DNA of 28,395 nucleotides from an uncultured Lachnospiraceae bacterium (GCA_910579865.1 CAJTXA010000032.1:1-28395); one strand, 5' to 3'; positions 14,244-21,868 are shown, counted from the first letter of the stretch. The notes: generated by a model from the letters alone, not told the origin. A program made the numbers and translations.

Positions 14244-14789
14244 ATGGTAAATATTATTGTTGTATTTCCAAAGATAGAGGATGCAAAAGGAATTCGAAAT
14301 CTGCTGATTCACCACGGTTTTTCTGTATCAAGTGTATGTACAACAGGTGCACAGGCTTTGTATGAAGCAAATTTATTTCATGAAGGAATTGTAGTCTGTG
14401 GGTATCATTTTTCAGATATGTTTTATCAGGAATTATATGAAAATTTACCAGAATGTTTTACGATGCTTTTGCTCGCTTCACAGAGATATTGGGAAGGAAG
14501 TAAAGAAAAAGGGATAGTATATCTGCCTTTGCCAATAAAAAGAAATGATTTTCTAAATACAGTGAATATGATGGTACAGATGCTGCTTCAAAAGAAAAAG
14601 AAACGAAAAGGGCAACGAAAAGAGCGAAGTTTAGAAGAAAAACAAGTACTTGAACAAGCCAAACAAGTTTTAATGGAAAGGAATCATTTGTCAGAAGAAG
14701 AGGCACATTACTATATACAAAAGGCAAGTATGGATGCGGGAATTAATCTGATAGAAACAGCACAAATGATTCTGCAATTATTTATTTGA
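14244..14789 (+). CDS. ANTAR-domain RNA-binding antiterminator with a pseudo-receiver domain
   Basis: Likely nitrogen regulator acting on leader RNA. 181 aa. The first 110 residues have the fold pattern of a response-regulator receiver (VNIIVVFPKIEDAKGIRNLL, then beta strands ending YLPLPIKRNDFL), but the acidic pair after strand 1 and the phospho-acceptor Asp after strand 3 (here IVVCGYHFSD) are not in place, so phosphorylation is unlikely. A very basic linker (KKKKRKGQRKERS) leads to the ANTAR three-helix domain at about 128-181: EQAKQVLMERNHLSEEEAHY and MDAGINLIETAQMIL. The clostridial NitR protein beside glnA is the closest known parallel. The ATG at 14244 has GGGGTGG 8 bases upstream and is preferred to the GTG at 14232, which touches the ribosome site. 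Confidence 0.85.
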   Translation: MVNIIVVFPKIEDAKGIRNLLIHHGFSVSSVCTTGAQALYEANLFHEGIVVCGYHFSDMFYQELYENLPECFTMLLLASQRYWEGSKEKGIVYLPLPIKRNDFLNTVNMMVQMLLQKKKKRKGQRKERSLEEKQVLEQAKQVLMERNHLSEEEAHYYIQKASMDAGINLIETAQMILQLFI

Positions 14790-14814
14790 TTTTTTTTAAA
14801 TTTCAGTGTATGCT
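14786..14814 (+). promoter_or_regulatory. Promoter for dapL
   Basis: TTGATT (14786-14791), 17 bp, TATGCT (14809-14814). The -35 overlaps the stop codon of the ANTAR gene. The leader would be about 20 nt, just enough for AAGGAGG. Confidence 0.5.
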
Positions 14815-14843
14815 AGTAACAAAAATAAGGAGGAAAAAGACCC

Positions 14844-16058
14844 ATGTTTAAAATGAACGAGAATTATTTGAAATTACCAGGGAGTTATTTATTTTCCATG
14901 ATTGGTAAAAAAGTAAATGCATATGCAGAGGAACATCCAGATAAAAAGATCATTCGTCTGGGAATTGGAGATGTTACACAACCTTTGGCTCCAGTAGTGA
15001 TTGAGGCTTTGCATAAAGCAGTAGATGAGATGGGACATGCAGAAACATTTCATGGTTATGCTCCAGATTTAGGATATGAGTTTTTACGAAAAGCAATTGT
15101 AGAAAAAGATTATCAAGCTCGTGGGTGTGAGATTGCATTAGATGAGGTGTTTATTAGTGATGGAGCAAAAAGTGATTCTGGAAATATTGGAGATATTTTT
15201 GCTTTAGAGAATAAGATTGCCGTTTGTGATCCAGTTTATCCTGTTTATGTAGATACCAATGCGATGTCTGGCCGGACAGGAGAATATTTGGAGGATCTTC
15301 AAAGATGGAGCAATGTAGTGTATATGCCTTGTACAGCAAAAACAAATTTTGCACCAGAACTTCCTTCTGAGGAACCAGATTTGATTTATCTTTGTTTTCC
15401 AAATAATCCAACTGGTTCTACAATTACAAAGAAAGAGCTTCAAAAATGGGTAGATTATGCAAACAAGATTGGGGCTGTGATTATTTATGATGCAGCTTAT
15501 GAAGCTTATATTACAGAGGAAGATGTACCTCATAGTATCTATGAGTGTGAAGGAGCTACTTCTTGTGCAATTGAAATTCGCAGCTTTTCGAAAAATGCTG
15601 GATTTACTGGAACACGACTTGGATTTACCATAGTACCAAAGGCATTAAAGTGCGGTGAGACTTCTTTACATTCTCTTTGGGCACGTAGACAGGGAACAAA
15701 GTTTAATGGAGCACCATATATTATTCAACGAGCAGGAGAGGCAGTTTATAGTGAAGAGGGACAAAAGCAGACAAAGGAACAGATTAATTATTATATGAAA
15801 AATGCGAAAGTAATATGTGAAGGACTTATGGAAGCTGGATATACTGTTTCTGGTGGTGTAAATGCGCCTTATATTTGGCTAAAGACTCCGGACAAAATGA
15901 CTTCTTGGGAATTTTTTGATTATTTGTTGGAACAAGCAAATGTAGTTGGAACACCTGGATCTGGATTTGGACCAAGTGGAGAAGGATACTTCCGATTGAC
16001 TGCTTTTGGAAGTTATGAAAATACTTTAGAAGCAATTGAGAGAATAAAAAGGCTGTAA
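14844..16058 (+). CDS. dapL: LL-diaminopimelate aminotransferase
   Basis: PLP enzyme of the lysine/peptidoglycan pathway that turns tetrahydrodipicolinate plus glutamate into LL-diaminopimelate in one step, bypassing the acyl intermediates. 404 aa, close to the usual 410. The start is characteristic: FKMNENYLKLPGSYLFSMIG, then IRLGIGDVTQPLAP. Also seen are FHGYAPDLGYEFLRKAI, the cofactor stretch DGAKSDSGNI, CFPNNPTGST, and the Schiff-base Lys in IRSFSKNAGFTGTRLGFT. The C-terminus has GSGFGPSGEGYFRLTAFGSYE. This is the DapL2/Clostridia-like branch rather than an ordinary aspartate aminotransferase. AAGGAGG precedes the ATG. It has its own promoter and a terminator after it, so it appears monocistronic. 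Confidence 0.95.
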   Translation: MFKMNENYLKLPGSYLFSMIGKKVNAYAEEHPDKKIIRLGIGDVTQPLAPVVIEALHKAVDEMGHAETFHGYAPDLGYEFLRKAIVEKDYQARGCEIALDEVFISDGAKSDSGNIGDIFALENKIAVCDPVYPVYVDTNAMSGRTGEYLEDLQRWSNVVYMPCTAKTNFAPELPSEEPDLIYLCFPNNPTGSTITKKELQKWVDYANKIGAVIIYDAAYEAYITEEDVPHSIYECEGATSCAIEIRSFSKNAGFTGTRLGFTIVPKALKCGETSLHSLWARRQGTKFNGAPYIIQRAGEAVYSEEGQKQTKEQINYYMKNAKVICEGLMEAGYTVSGGVNAPYIWLKTPDKMTSWEFFDYLLEQANVVGTPGSGFGPSGEGYFRLTAFGSYENTLEAIERIKRL

Positions 16059-16085
16059 AATTATTTTCTAATTATAATAGACAAT

Positions 16086-16127
16086 AAAGAAACAGAAAGC
16101 TAGTTTGGTTTTTTGTTTCTTTTTTTA
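16086..16127 (+). terminator. Terminator after dapL
   Basis: AAAGAAACA (16086-16094) pairs with TGTTTCTTT (16114-16122) and the T-run continues to 16126. The stem is AT-rich but nine pairs long. Confidence 0.7.
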
Positions 16128-16149
16128 TGGAAAGTCTACTTGATATTAT
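16124..16149. promoter_or_regulatory. Upstream operator-like copy for the small HTH gene
   Basis: TATGGAAAGTctACTT at 16126-16141 repeats the left half and centre of the larger palindrome at 16169-16200 (TATGGAAAGTaaACTT). The two centres are 48 bp apart. This copy overlaps the -35 TTGATA at 16140-16145 of the likely promoter (-10 TACACT, 16163-16168, 17-bp spacer). Confidence 0.55.
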
Positions 16150-16168
16150 TTGTTTTATTTGTTACACT

Positions 16169-16200
16169 TTTTCTATGGAAAGTAAACTTTACATAGAAAA
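16169..16200. promoter_or_regulatory. 32-bp palindromic operator at the start site of the HTH gene
   Basis: The arms TTTTCTATG (16169-16177) and CATAGAAAA (16192-16200) and the inner AAAGT (16179-16183) with ACTTT (16186-16190) are symmetric about 16184.5. Fourteen of sixteen pairs match. It covers the expected transcription start of the adjacent HTH gene, pointing to autorepression. Confidence 0.75.
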
Positions 16201-16209
16201 GAGAGGATT

Positions 16210-16422
16210 ATGAAGAATCGATTGGAAGAATTAAGAAAACAGAAAGGAATAAAACAAGAGGAATTGGCTGCTAAGTTGGAGGTATCTCGCCAAACGATAG
16301 GATCGTTGGAAAATGGAAGGTATAATCCTTCTATTCAATTAGCATTTAAAATTGCGAGATATTTTAATATGAGTATTGAAGAAATTTTTATTTATGAGGA
16401 AGGAGAGGAAGAAAAAAGATGA
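16210..16422 (+). CDS. Small XRE-family transcriptional regulator
   Basis: Protein of 70 aa that is just a helix-turn-helix: LRKQKGIKQEELAAKLEVSR, then QTIGSLENGRYNPSIQLAFK, ending YFNMSIEEIF and an acidic tail. This is the short YozG-type XRE protein that normally precedes a small membrane-protein gene in Firmicutes. The ribosome site AGAGGA is close to the ATG. It has two operator-like palindromes over its promoter, so it probably represses itself and what lies downstream. Its stop overlaps the start of a 21-codon ORF (ATGA), and then comes dihydrofolate reductase. Confidence 0.88.
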   Translation: MKNRLEELRKQKGIKQEELAAKLEVSRQTIGSLENGRYNPSIQLAFKIARYFNMSIEEIFIYEEGEEEKR

Positions 16423-16484
16423 GAGAAAAGAAAGCACTTATAATAGGGGCTACAATATTTCGAATTTTGGAAAAACGAATGTAA
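16419..16484 (+). pseudogene. 21-codon ORF coupled to the HTH gene, possible remnant of its membrane partner
   Basis: The ATG overlaps the HTH stop codon in the form ATGA, the usual coupling for YozG-type regulators and their partner membrane proteins. The peptide reads MREKKALIIGATIFRILEKRM. A basic start and the hydrophobic ALIIGATIF look like the beginning of a first membrane helix that is cut off. It could be an internally deleted remnant, or a real tiny peptide. No further in-frame coding follows before folA. Confidence 0.35.
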
Positions 16485-16508
16485 GGAGTAAGAAAGAGGA
16501 GGAAAAAA

Positions 16509-17018
16509 ATGAATTTAATTGCAGCAGTGGATCAAAATTGGGCAATTGGAAATCGAGGAAGATTGCTAGTACAAATTCCAGCAGATCAGAAATATTTTCG
16601 AGAGATGACAAAAGGAAAAGTAATTGTTCTTGGACGAAAAACACTTGCTACATTTCCAAATGAAATCCCATTAGCACAAAGAAAAAATATTATTTTATCA
16701 AAAGAGAAAGATTTTTCTGTACGAGGTGGAACTGTAGTTTCTAGTATAGAAGAAGCAAAAGAAAAATTGAGGTTTTATAAAAAAGAGGATATTTTTATTG
16801 TAGGGGGTGCAAGCATTTATCAACAGTTTTTGCCCTATTGTGAAATGGCTTATATTACTAAAATTGATTATCAATATCAAGCAGATTGTTATTTGAAAAA
16901 TTTAGATAACGACCAAGAGTGGGAACTTGTTGCAAAAAGTGAAGAACAGACCTATTTCGATTTAGAGTATTATTTTTATCAATATAAAAGAGTGGGGGAA
17001 AGGAGAAATGAACTGTAA
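16509..17018 (+). CDS. folA: Dihydrofolate reductase
   Basis: NADPH-dependent reduction of dihydrofolate to tetrahydrofolate. 169 aa, normal size. Visible are the start MNLIAAVDQNWAIGNRGRLL, active-site D26 in IPADQKYF, the cofactor motif GKVIVLGRKTLATFP, and IFIVGGASIYQQFLPYC. At the M20-loop position the protein has GRLLVQIPAD, lacking the usual W-x-LP; this occurs in clostridial enzymes and may affect antifolate binding. GAGGAGG precedes the ATG. The gene overlaps the following radical SAM gene by 11 bp, so they are co-translated. No thymidylate synthase gene is adjacent, unlike many genomes. Confidence 0.92.
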   Translation: MNLIAAVDQNWAIGNRGRLLVQIPADQKYFREMTKGKVIVLGRKTLATFPNEIPLAQRKNIILSKEKDFSVRGGTVVSSIEEAKEKLRFYKKEDIFIVGGASIYQQFLPYCEMAYITKIDYQYQADCYLKNLDNDQEWELVAKSEEQTYFDLEYYFYQYKRVGERRNEL

Positions 17019-17892
17019 ATTATGTCCAAGAATGTGTTCTGTAGATAGAGCAAATGGCCAAATAGGATATTGTGGTATGTCAGAAGAAATTTATGCAGCC
17101 AGAGCTTCCTTGCATATGTGGGAAGAACCGTGTATATCAGGAGAGACTGGTTCTGGAACGGTGTTTTTCTCTGGCTGCACGTTGCAATGTGTCTTTTGTC
17201 AAAACCGACCAATTGCAAATGGAAGTGTGGGAAAACAGATTTCTGTAGAACGTTTAGCAGAGATTTTTTTGGAATTAGAAGAAAAAGGAGCAAATAATAT
17301 TAATTTAGTAACACCTACTCATTATGCCAGACAGATAAAAAGAGCACTTGAAATCAGTAAAAATGCAGGTCTTACGATTCCTATTGTTTATAATACAAGT
17401 GGCTATGAAACAGTAGAAGCGATTCAAAAATTAGAAGGATATGTGGATATTTATTTGCCAGATTTTAAATATAAGAGTAAAGAATTATCTTTTCGTTATT
17501 CAAAAGCAGCAGATTATTTTGAACAAGCGAGTGCTGCGTTAGCGGAAATGGTAAGACAGACAAAGGGAGCAGTTTATGATACAAAGGGAATTATGAAAAG
17601 AGGAGTTATTGTACGTCATTTGATGCTTCCTGGCTGTATAGAGGATTCGAAAGCAATCATTCAATATTTATATACAACCTATCGAGATGACATTGTAATT
17701 AGTATTATGAATCAGTATACACCATTGCCGTTTGTAGCGTCTATTTCTGAATTGAATCGAAAAGTAACTAAAAAAGAGTATAAGGAATTAGTAGACTATG
17801 CCATTTTGCTTGGAGTAGAAAATGGATTTATACAAGAAGGAGATACAGCAAAGGAAAGTTTTATTCCTATATTTGATTTAGAAGGAATATAG
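17008..17892 (+). CDS. Radical SAM protein, PflX type (COG1313)
   Basis: Iron-sulfur enzyme of 294 aa related to pyruvate formate-lyase activases; substrate unknown. The 4Fe-4S/SAM motif is C57-TLQ-C61-VF-C64, preceded by TVFFSG. A further Cys set, C3, C6, C10 and C22 (NCKLCPRMC then GYCGM), marks the PflX/AmmeMemoRadiSam-like subgroup and may hold a second cluster. Other typical stretches are INLVTPTHY, PIVYNTSGYE, VDIYLPDFKY and GVIVRHLMLPG. It lacks the glycyl-radical-enzyme partner nearby. GGAAAGGAG precedes the ATG, which lies inside the end of folA. After it comes the tryptophan T-box promoter. Confidence 0.88.
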   Translation: MNCKLCPRMCSVDRANGQIGYCGMSEEIYAARASLHMWEEPCISGETGSGTVFFSGCTLQCVFCQNRPIANGSVGKQISVERLAEIFLELEEKGANNINLVTPTHYARQIKRALEISKNAGLTIPIVYNTSGYETVEAIQKLEGYVDIYLPDFKYKSKELSFRYSKAADYFEQASAALAEMVRQTKGAVYDTKGIMKRGVIVRHLMLPGCIEDSKAIIQYLYTTYRDDIVISIMNQYTPLPFVASISELNRKVTKKEYKELVDYAILLGVENGFIQEGDTAKESFIPIFDLEGI

Positions 17893-17917
17893 AGTAGAAA
17901 AAAATTTTTAACAGACG

Positions 17918-17946
17918 TTGACAATTCTTTTTTTCTATGCTATAAA
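17918..17946 (+). promoter_or_regulatory. Promoter of the T-box/trpB transcript
   Basis: TTGACA (17918-17923), 17 bp, TATAAA (17941-17946). The start is expected near 17953, at the beginning of the T-box leader. Confidence 0.85.
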
Positions 17947-17951
17947 AGATA

Positions 17952-18216
17952 TTAGAAACCAGTGAGGAAGAGTAAGTACTTTCGTTTCTTTTATTACAGA
18001 GAGTCGTAGGTGGTGGAATACGATAGGAAGGGCGAAAAGGAATGGGCTTTTGAGGGCGAGTTGAACAGATAAGTAGACGAGACGGAGAGGATACTTCGTT
18101 ATCAAATCGAGCATATGATAGTATGCGATAAGCGGATGTGTAAAAACATCAGGCCGGGTGGCACCGCAGGAGAGAATACTCTTGTCCCAGCGATAGATTG
18201 GGATAGGAGTTTTTTT
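17952..18216 (+). promoter_or_regulatory. T-box riboswitch, tryptophan specificity
   Basis: Leader RNA that senses uncharged tRNA-Trp and prevents termination. Stem I features: GAGGAAGAGTA at 17964-17974, the AGAGAG bulge motif at 17998-18003, and a lower helix 17982-17987 against 18054-18059. The specifier loop holds TGG (Trp) at 18043-18045 followed by the usual purine. The T-box sequence GGGTGGCACCGC lies at 18156-18167; its TGGC would pair with a GCCA tRNA end, fitting the G discriminator of bacterial tRNA-Trp. Specifier and discriminator agree, which supports the assignment. The gene controlled is TrpB2. Confidence 0.9.
18178..18216 (+). terminator. T-box regulatory terminator
   Basis: The 12-bp stem 18178-18189 against 18199-18210 pairs throughout, with two G-U pairs, and a T-run follows at 18210-18216. 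It is mutually exclusive with the antiterminator that contains the T-box sequence. Confidence 0.9.
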
Positions 18217-18285
18217 ATTTCCATAAATCGAAACTATCCAACTAAAAATATAAAAAGCGTAAAAGGCGCAGAAATGAGGTTAAAA

Positions 18286-19674
18286 ATGAGTGAAGAAAAG
18301 AAAATTCCTTACAAAATTTATTTAGAAGAACATGAGATGCCGATGAGCTGGTATAATGTACGAGCTGATATGAAAACAAAACCAGCTCCACTGTTAAACC
18401 CTGGTACATTGCAACCATTGACATATGAAGAAATGAGAGAAGTTTTTTGTGATGAATTGTGTAAACAAGAATTAGATGATACCACTCCTTATTTTGAAAT
18501 TCCAGAAGAGATTCGAAAATTTTATAAGATGTATCGTCCATCGCCGCTGGTACGTGCCTACTGCTTGGAAGAGAAGCTGCAGACACCAGCAAAAATTTAT
18601 TATAAATTTGAAGGAAATAATACCAGTGGAAGTCATAAGTTAAATTCTGCTATTGCACAAGCTTATTATGCAAAAAAGCAGGGATTAAAAGGGGTAACAA
18701 CAGAGACTGGTGCAGGGCAGTGGGGAACAGCACTTTCGATGGCATGTGCTTATTTGGGATTGGATTGTCAAGTTTATATGGTAAAGTGTTCTTATGAACA
18801 GAAACCATTTCGTCGGGAAGTGATGAGAACTTATGGCGCAAAGGTAACTCCTTCTCCTTCTAATACAACCAATGTAGGACGGAAAATCTTAGAAGAATTT
18901 CCTGGAACAACAGGTAGTTTAGGATGTGCTATTTCAGAGGCAGTAGAGGCAGCTACAAGCCAGGAAGGGTATCGATATGTATTAGGCTCTGTATTGACAC
19001 AGGTATTACTGCATCAGTCTATTATTGGACTTGAAACAAAGACGGCAATGGACAAGTATGGGATTAAACCAGACGTGATTATAGGATGTGCTGGTGGCGG
19101 TTCAAACCTTGGAGGGTTAATTTCTCCTTTTATGGGAGAAAAATTAAGAAAAGAGGCAGATTATCGTTTTATTGCAGTAGAACCAGCTTCTTGTCCAAGT
19201 TTGACTCGTGGAAAATATGTATATGATTTCTGTGATACAGGAAAGGTTTGTCCTCTTGCTAAGATGTATACACTTGGCAGTGGATTTATACCAGCACCAA
19301 ATCATGCTGGAGGTCTTCGGTATCATGGAATGAGTTCCGTATTGTCACAATTATATGAAGATGGTTATATGGAGGCAGTTAGTGTAAAACAAACAGAAGT
19401 ATTTCAGGCAGCAGAGGAATTTGCTAGAGTGGAAGGAATTTTACCTGCACCAGAAAGTTCTCATGCGATTAGAGTGGCAATAGATGAAGCCTTAAAATGT
19501 AAAGAGACAGGAGAGGAAAAGACCATTCTTTTTGGATTGACTGGAACAGGATATTTTGATATGGTAGCTTATGAACGGTTTAATAATGGAGAAATGGTAG
19601 ATTATATTCCTAGTGATGCAGAATTAGAGAAAGGATTTGCTGGAGTTCCTCGGTTTAAAGGGAATGAGATTTAA
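18286..19674 (+). CDS. trpB: Tryptophan synthase beta chain, TrpB2 type
   Basis: PLP enzyme that joins indole with serine to make tryptophan. 462 aa, the length of the TrpB2 family, which is distinct from the TrpA-bound TrpB1 (about 400 aa). Seen here: EMPMSWYNVRADM and PLLNPGTLQPLTYEEM near the start, RPSPLVRAYCLE, PLP-binding Lys in NNTSGSHKLNSAIAQ, TETGAGQWG, the phosphate-binding GCAGGGSNLGG, and GLTGTGYFDM at the end. The reading frame stays open back to 18115 through the T-box, but that is RNA leader; the ATG at 18286 follows GAGGT by 5 bases and gives the family's normal N-terminus (ATG 18274 is an alternative). No other trp gene is near. It probably works on free indole, salvaged or supplied by other bacteria, when tryptophan runs short. 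Confidence 0.93.
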   Translation: MSEEKKIPYKIYLEEHEMPMSWYNVRADMKTKPAPLLNPGTLQPLTYEEMREVFCDELCKQELDDTTPYFEIPEEIRKFYKMYRPSPLVRAYCLEEKLQTPAKIYYKFEGNNTSGSHKLNSAIAQAYYAKKQGLKGVTTETGAGQWGTALSMACAYLGLDCQVYMVKCSYEQKPFRREVMRTYGAKVTPSPSNTTNVGRKILEEFPGTTGSLGCAISEAVEAATSQEGYRYVLGSVLTQVLLHQSIIGLETKTAMDKYGIKPDVIIGCAGGGSNLGGLISPFMGEKLRKEADYRFIAVEPASCPSLTRGKYVYDFCDTGKVCPLAKMYTLGSGFIPAPNHAGGLRYHGMSSVLSQLYEDGYMEAVSVKQTEVFQAAEEFARVEGILPAPESSHAIRVAIDEALKCKETGEEKTILFGLTGTGYFDMVAYERFNNGEMVDYIPSDAELEKGFAGVPRFKGNEI

Positions 19675-19711
19675 AGCGAGAATTGTAAAAGAGTAAAAAA
19701 GTGTATTAAGT

Positions 19712-19778
19712 GCTTGGATTTTAGAAATTACTTTCATTTGGTTAAAAGAAAGTAATTTCCAAAATACAGGCTTTTTTT
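19712..19778 (+). terminator. Long terminator after trpB
   Basis: A stem of about 24 pairs with two mismatches (19712-19735 against 19748-19771), including a perfect AAATTACTTTC/GAAAGTAATTT core, followed by TTTTTTT at 19772-19778. Confidence 0.92.
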
Positions 19779-19815
19779 GTCAGCAGAGATATTTTCAATC
19801 ATAAGAAAAATACTA

Positions 19816-19844
19816 TTGACAAATGAGATAGGAACCCTTATACT
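19816..19844 (+). promoter_or_regulatory. Promoter of the fatty acid synthesis operon
   Basis: TTGACA (19816-19821), 17 bp, TATACT (19839-19844). It is the only strong promoter seen before acpP and probably drives the whole cluster to 28.28 kb, since later gaps are short and free of terminators. Confidence 0.85.
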
Positions 19845-19871
19845 TTGAATATCAAAATAATTGAACATCAA
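19844..19871. promoter_or_regulatory. Two FabT-like operator palindromes
   Basis: TTTGAATATCAAA (19844-19856) is a perfect palindrome around a 3-bp centre and overlaps the -10 and start site. A second site, TTGAACATCAA (19861-19871), follows with centres 16 bp apart. The form TTTGAnnnTCAAA matches the known box of FabT, the MarR-type repressor of Firmicute fatty acid genes that binds with acyl-ACP. No fabT gene is in the window, so the regulator would be encoded elsewhere. Confidence 0.65.
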
Positions 19872-19894
19872 AATATAGATAAGGAGAGAAAAAA

Positions 19895-20128
19895 ATGTTA
19901 GAGAAAATAAAAGAAATTGTAGCAGGTCAATTAGATGTAGAGGCAGAAAAGGTTACAACTCAAACAAATTTTAAGGATGATTTAGGGGCAGATTCTTTGG
20001 ATTTATATGAATTGGTAATGGCATTAGAAGATGAATATTCTGTTGAAATTCCTGCAGAGGATTTAGAGAAAATTCATACAGTACAAGATGTTATGGATTA
20101 TTTAAAAGAAAAAGGAATCGAAGAATAA
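19895..20128 (+). CDS. acpP: Acyl carrier protein
   Basis: Carries growing acyl chains on phosphopantetheine. 77 aa, acidic, standard size. Attachment Ser is S34 in DDLGADSLDLYELVMALE; helix 3 and the end EDLEKIHTVQDVMDYL are typical. AAGGAGAG precedes the ATG. It is the first gene of the operon, directly after the promoter and operators. In many related operons fabK follows here, but the next gene is fabD. Confidence 0.95.
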   Translation: MLEKIKEIVAGQLDVEAEKVTTQTNFKDDLGADSLDLYELVMALEDEYSVEIPAEDLEKIHTVQDVMDYLKEKGIEE

Positions 20129-20163
20129 GAAAAGATAAAATCGTTTGGAAAGGGACAAAGATA

Positions 20164-21063
20164 ATGGGAAAGGTTGCATTTTTATTTCCTGGGCAAGGGG
20201 CACAGTTTATTGGAATGGGGAAAGACTTTTATGAGAATTTTTCAGAAAGCAGAAGGGTTTATGAGGAAGCTTCCGATTTAATTGGATTAGATTTGAAAAA
20301 AATTTGTTTTGAGGAAAATGAACAGATTCATATTACAGAGTTTACACAAGTAGCAATTCTTACGACTTCAATTGCGATGCTTCGGGCTTGGCAGAAAGAT
20401 GCAGTAAAGATGGATGTTTGTGCTGGACTAAGTTTAGGGGAGTATAGTGCCCTTGTAGCTTGTAAGGCGATGCGGTTTGAAGATGCAGTGTGTGTTGTAA
20501 GAGAGAGGGGAATATTGATGCAAGAAGCAGTGCCAGTTGGGGAGGGGACAATGGCGGCTGTACTTGGAATGGAAAAGGAAAAGATAGAAGAGGTACTTGC
20601 TTCTTTAAGAGGGGTACAGATTGCAAATTATAATTGTCCAGGACAAATCGTGATTTCTGGTAAAACAAAAGCAGTTGAGCTGGCTGTAGAAAATCTTAAG
20701 GCAGCTGGAGCAAAACGTTGTATTCCTTTAAAGGTGAGTGGGCCTTTTCATTCGGATATGCTTTTGGGGGCAGGGGAGAAATTAGCTAAGGTATTAGAGC
20801 CAATAGAGTTTTTAGAACATGAGGTACCTTATGTTACAAATGTTACGGCAGAATATGTAACTGGGATAAAGGAAATTAAGGATTTGCTTCGACGTCAGGT
20901 AAGTTCAGGAGTTCGTTGGCAGCAAAGTGTAGAATATATGATAGCAAATGGTGTGGAAAAGTTTATAGAAATTGGGCCTGGAAAGACATTAAGTGGATTT
21001 GTGAAAAAAATTGATCGAAATGTACTTGTTTCTAATATTGGAACAGTAGAAGATTTTAAATAA
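20164..21063 (+). CDS. fabD: Malonyl-CoA:ACP transacylase
   Basis: Loads malonyl groups onto ACP. 299 aa. FPGQGAQ at 8-14; nucleophile S90 in AGLSLGEYSAL (Leu replaces the His of the textbook GHSLG, as often in clostridial enzymes); R117-type segment around VVRERGILMQEAV; catalytic His in VSGPFHSDML (about 195); and the closing EIGPGKTLSGF. AAAGGGA lies ahead of the ATG. It is 35 bp after acpP and 21 bp before fabG. Confidence 0.95.
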   Translation: MGKVAFLFPGQGAQFIGMGKDFYENFSESRRVYEEASDLIGLDLKKICFEENEQIHITEFTQVAILTTSIAMLRAWQKDAVKMDVCAGLSLGEYSALVACKAMRFEDAVCVVRERGILMQEAVPVGEGTMAAVLGMEKEKIEEVLASLRGVQIANYNCPGQIVISGKTKAVELAVENLKAAGAKRCIPLKVSGPFHSDMLLGAGEKLAKVLEPIEFLEHEVPYVTNVTAEYVTGIKEIKDLLRRQVSSGVRWQQSVEYMIANGVEKFIEIGPGKTLSGFVKKIDRNVLVSNIGTVEDFK

Positions 21064-21084
21064 GCGGAAGGATGTGAAGGTTAA

Positions 21085-21834
21085 GTGAATCTGGTTTTAG
21101 AAGAAAAAGTTGCTTTAGTAACAGGAGCTGGAAGAGGAATTGGCAGGCAGATTGCACTTACTTTGGCAGAGTGCGGAGCAGATGTGATTTTAAATTATCA
21201 TGGATCGAAAGAGGCAGCCAAAGAAACAGAAAAAGCAGTTAAGGAATTTGGAAGAAGGGCTTTTTTATATCCTTGTGATGTGTCAGATTCCGATGCAGTA
21301 AAAAAGATGATAGAGGAAAGTACAAAGGAGTTTGGAAAAATTGATATTTTGGTGAATAATGCTGGAATTACACGTGATAATTTATTAATGCGAATGAGTG
21401 AAGAAGAATTTGATGCTGTAATGGATATTAATTTAAAAGGAACCTTTCATTGTATTCGTCATATTGCCAGACAGATGATTCGGCAAAAAAGTGGACGAAT
21501 TATTAGCATTTCTTCGGTATCTGGTGTATTGGGAAATGCAGGGCAGGCAAATTATTGTGCTTCAAAAGCAGGAATCATTGGACTTACAAAGTCGGCAGCC
21601 AGAGAATTCGCTTCTAGGGGAATTACAGTAAATGCAGTAGCTCCTGGATTTATTGATACAGAAATGACAGCAGTTCTTTCTAAGGAGGTACAAGAAGATA
21701 TTTTAAATCGAATTCCTATGAAACAGTTTGGGCGAGTGGAAGATATTGCACAAATGGTTGCATTTTTGGCTTCTGATGCAGCTCGCTATATTACAGGACA
21801 GGTAATTTCAGTTGACGGTGGAATGGCGATGTAA
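21085..21834 (+). CDS. fabG: 3-oxoacyl-ACP reductase
   Basis: NADPH-dependent reduction of 3-oxoacyl-ACP to 3-hydroxyacyl-ACP. 249 aa short-chain dehydrogenase. Cofactor motif TGAGRGIG at 13-20, NNAG at 91-94, catalytic S144, Y157 and K161 (NYCASKAG), then PGFIDTEMT and the end GQVISVDGGMAM. The start codon is GTG at 21085, four bases after AAGG; no nearer ATG fits the family N-terminus. The stop codon lies shortly before fabF. Confidence 0.95.
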   Translation: MNLVLEEKVALVTGAGRGIGRQIALTLAECGADVILNYHGSKEAAKETEKAVKEFGRRAFLYPCDVSDSDAVKKMIEESTKEFGKIDILVNNAGITRDNLLMRMSEEEFDAVMDINLKGTFHCIRHIARQMIRQKSGRIISISSVSGVLGNAGQANYCASKAGIIGLTKSAAREFASRGITVNAVAPGFIDTEMTAVLSKEVQEDILNRIPMKQFGRVEDIAQMVAFLASDAARYITGQVISVDGGMAM

Positions 21835-21868
21835 AACCAAAGGTTGTAGTAAGAAAGGAAAGAATAAG

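Noticed and set aside
16376..16663. 95-aa plus-strand ORF spanning the HTH end and the folA start
   Set aside because: It overlaps two better genes in another frame and has a low-complexity basic composition. folA has clear family motifs.
18115..18285. 57-residue N-terminal extension of TrpB2
   Set aside because: The frame is open by chance through the T-box antiterminator and terminator. The family N-terminus and ribosome site place the start at 18286.
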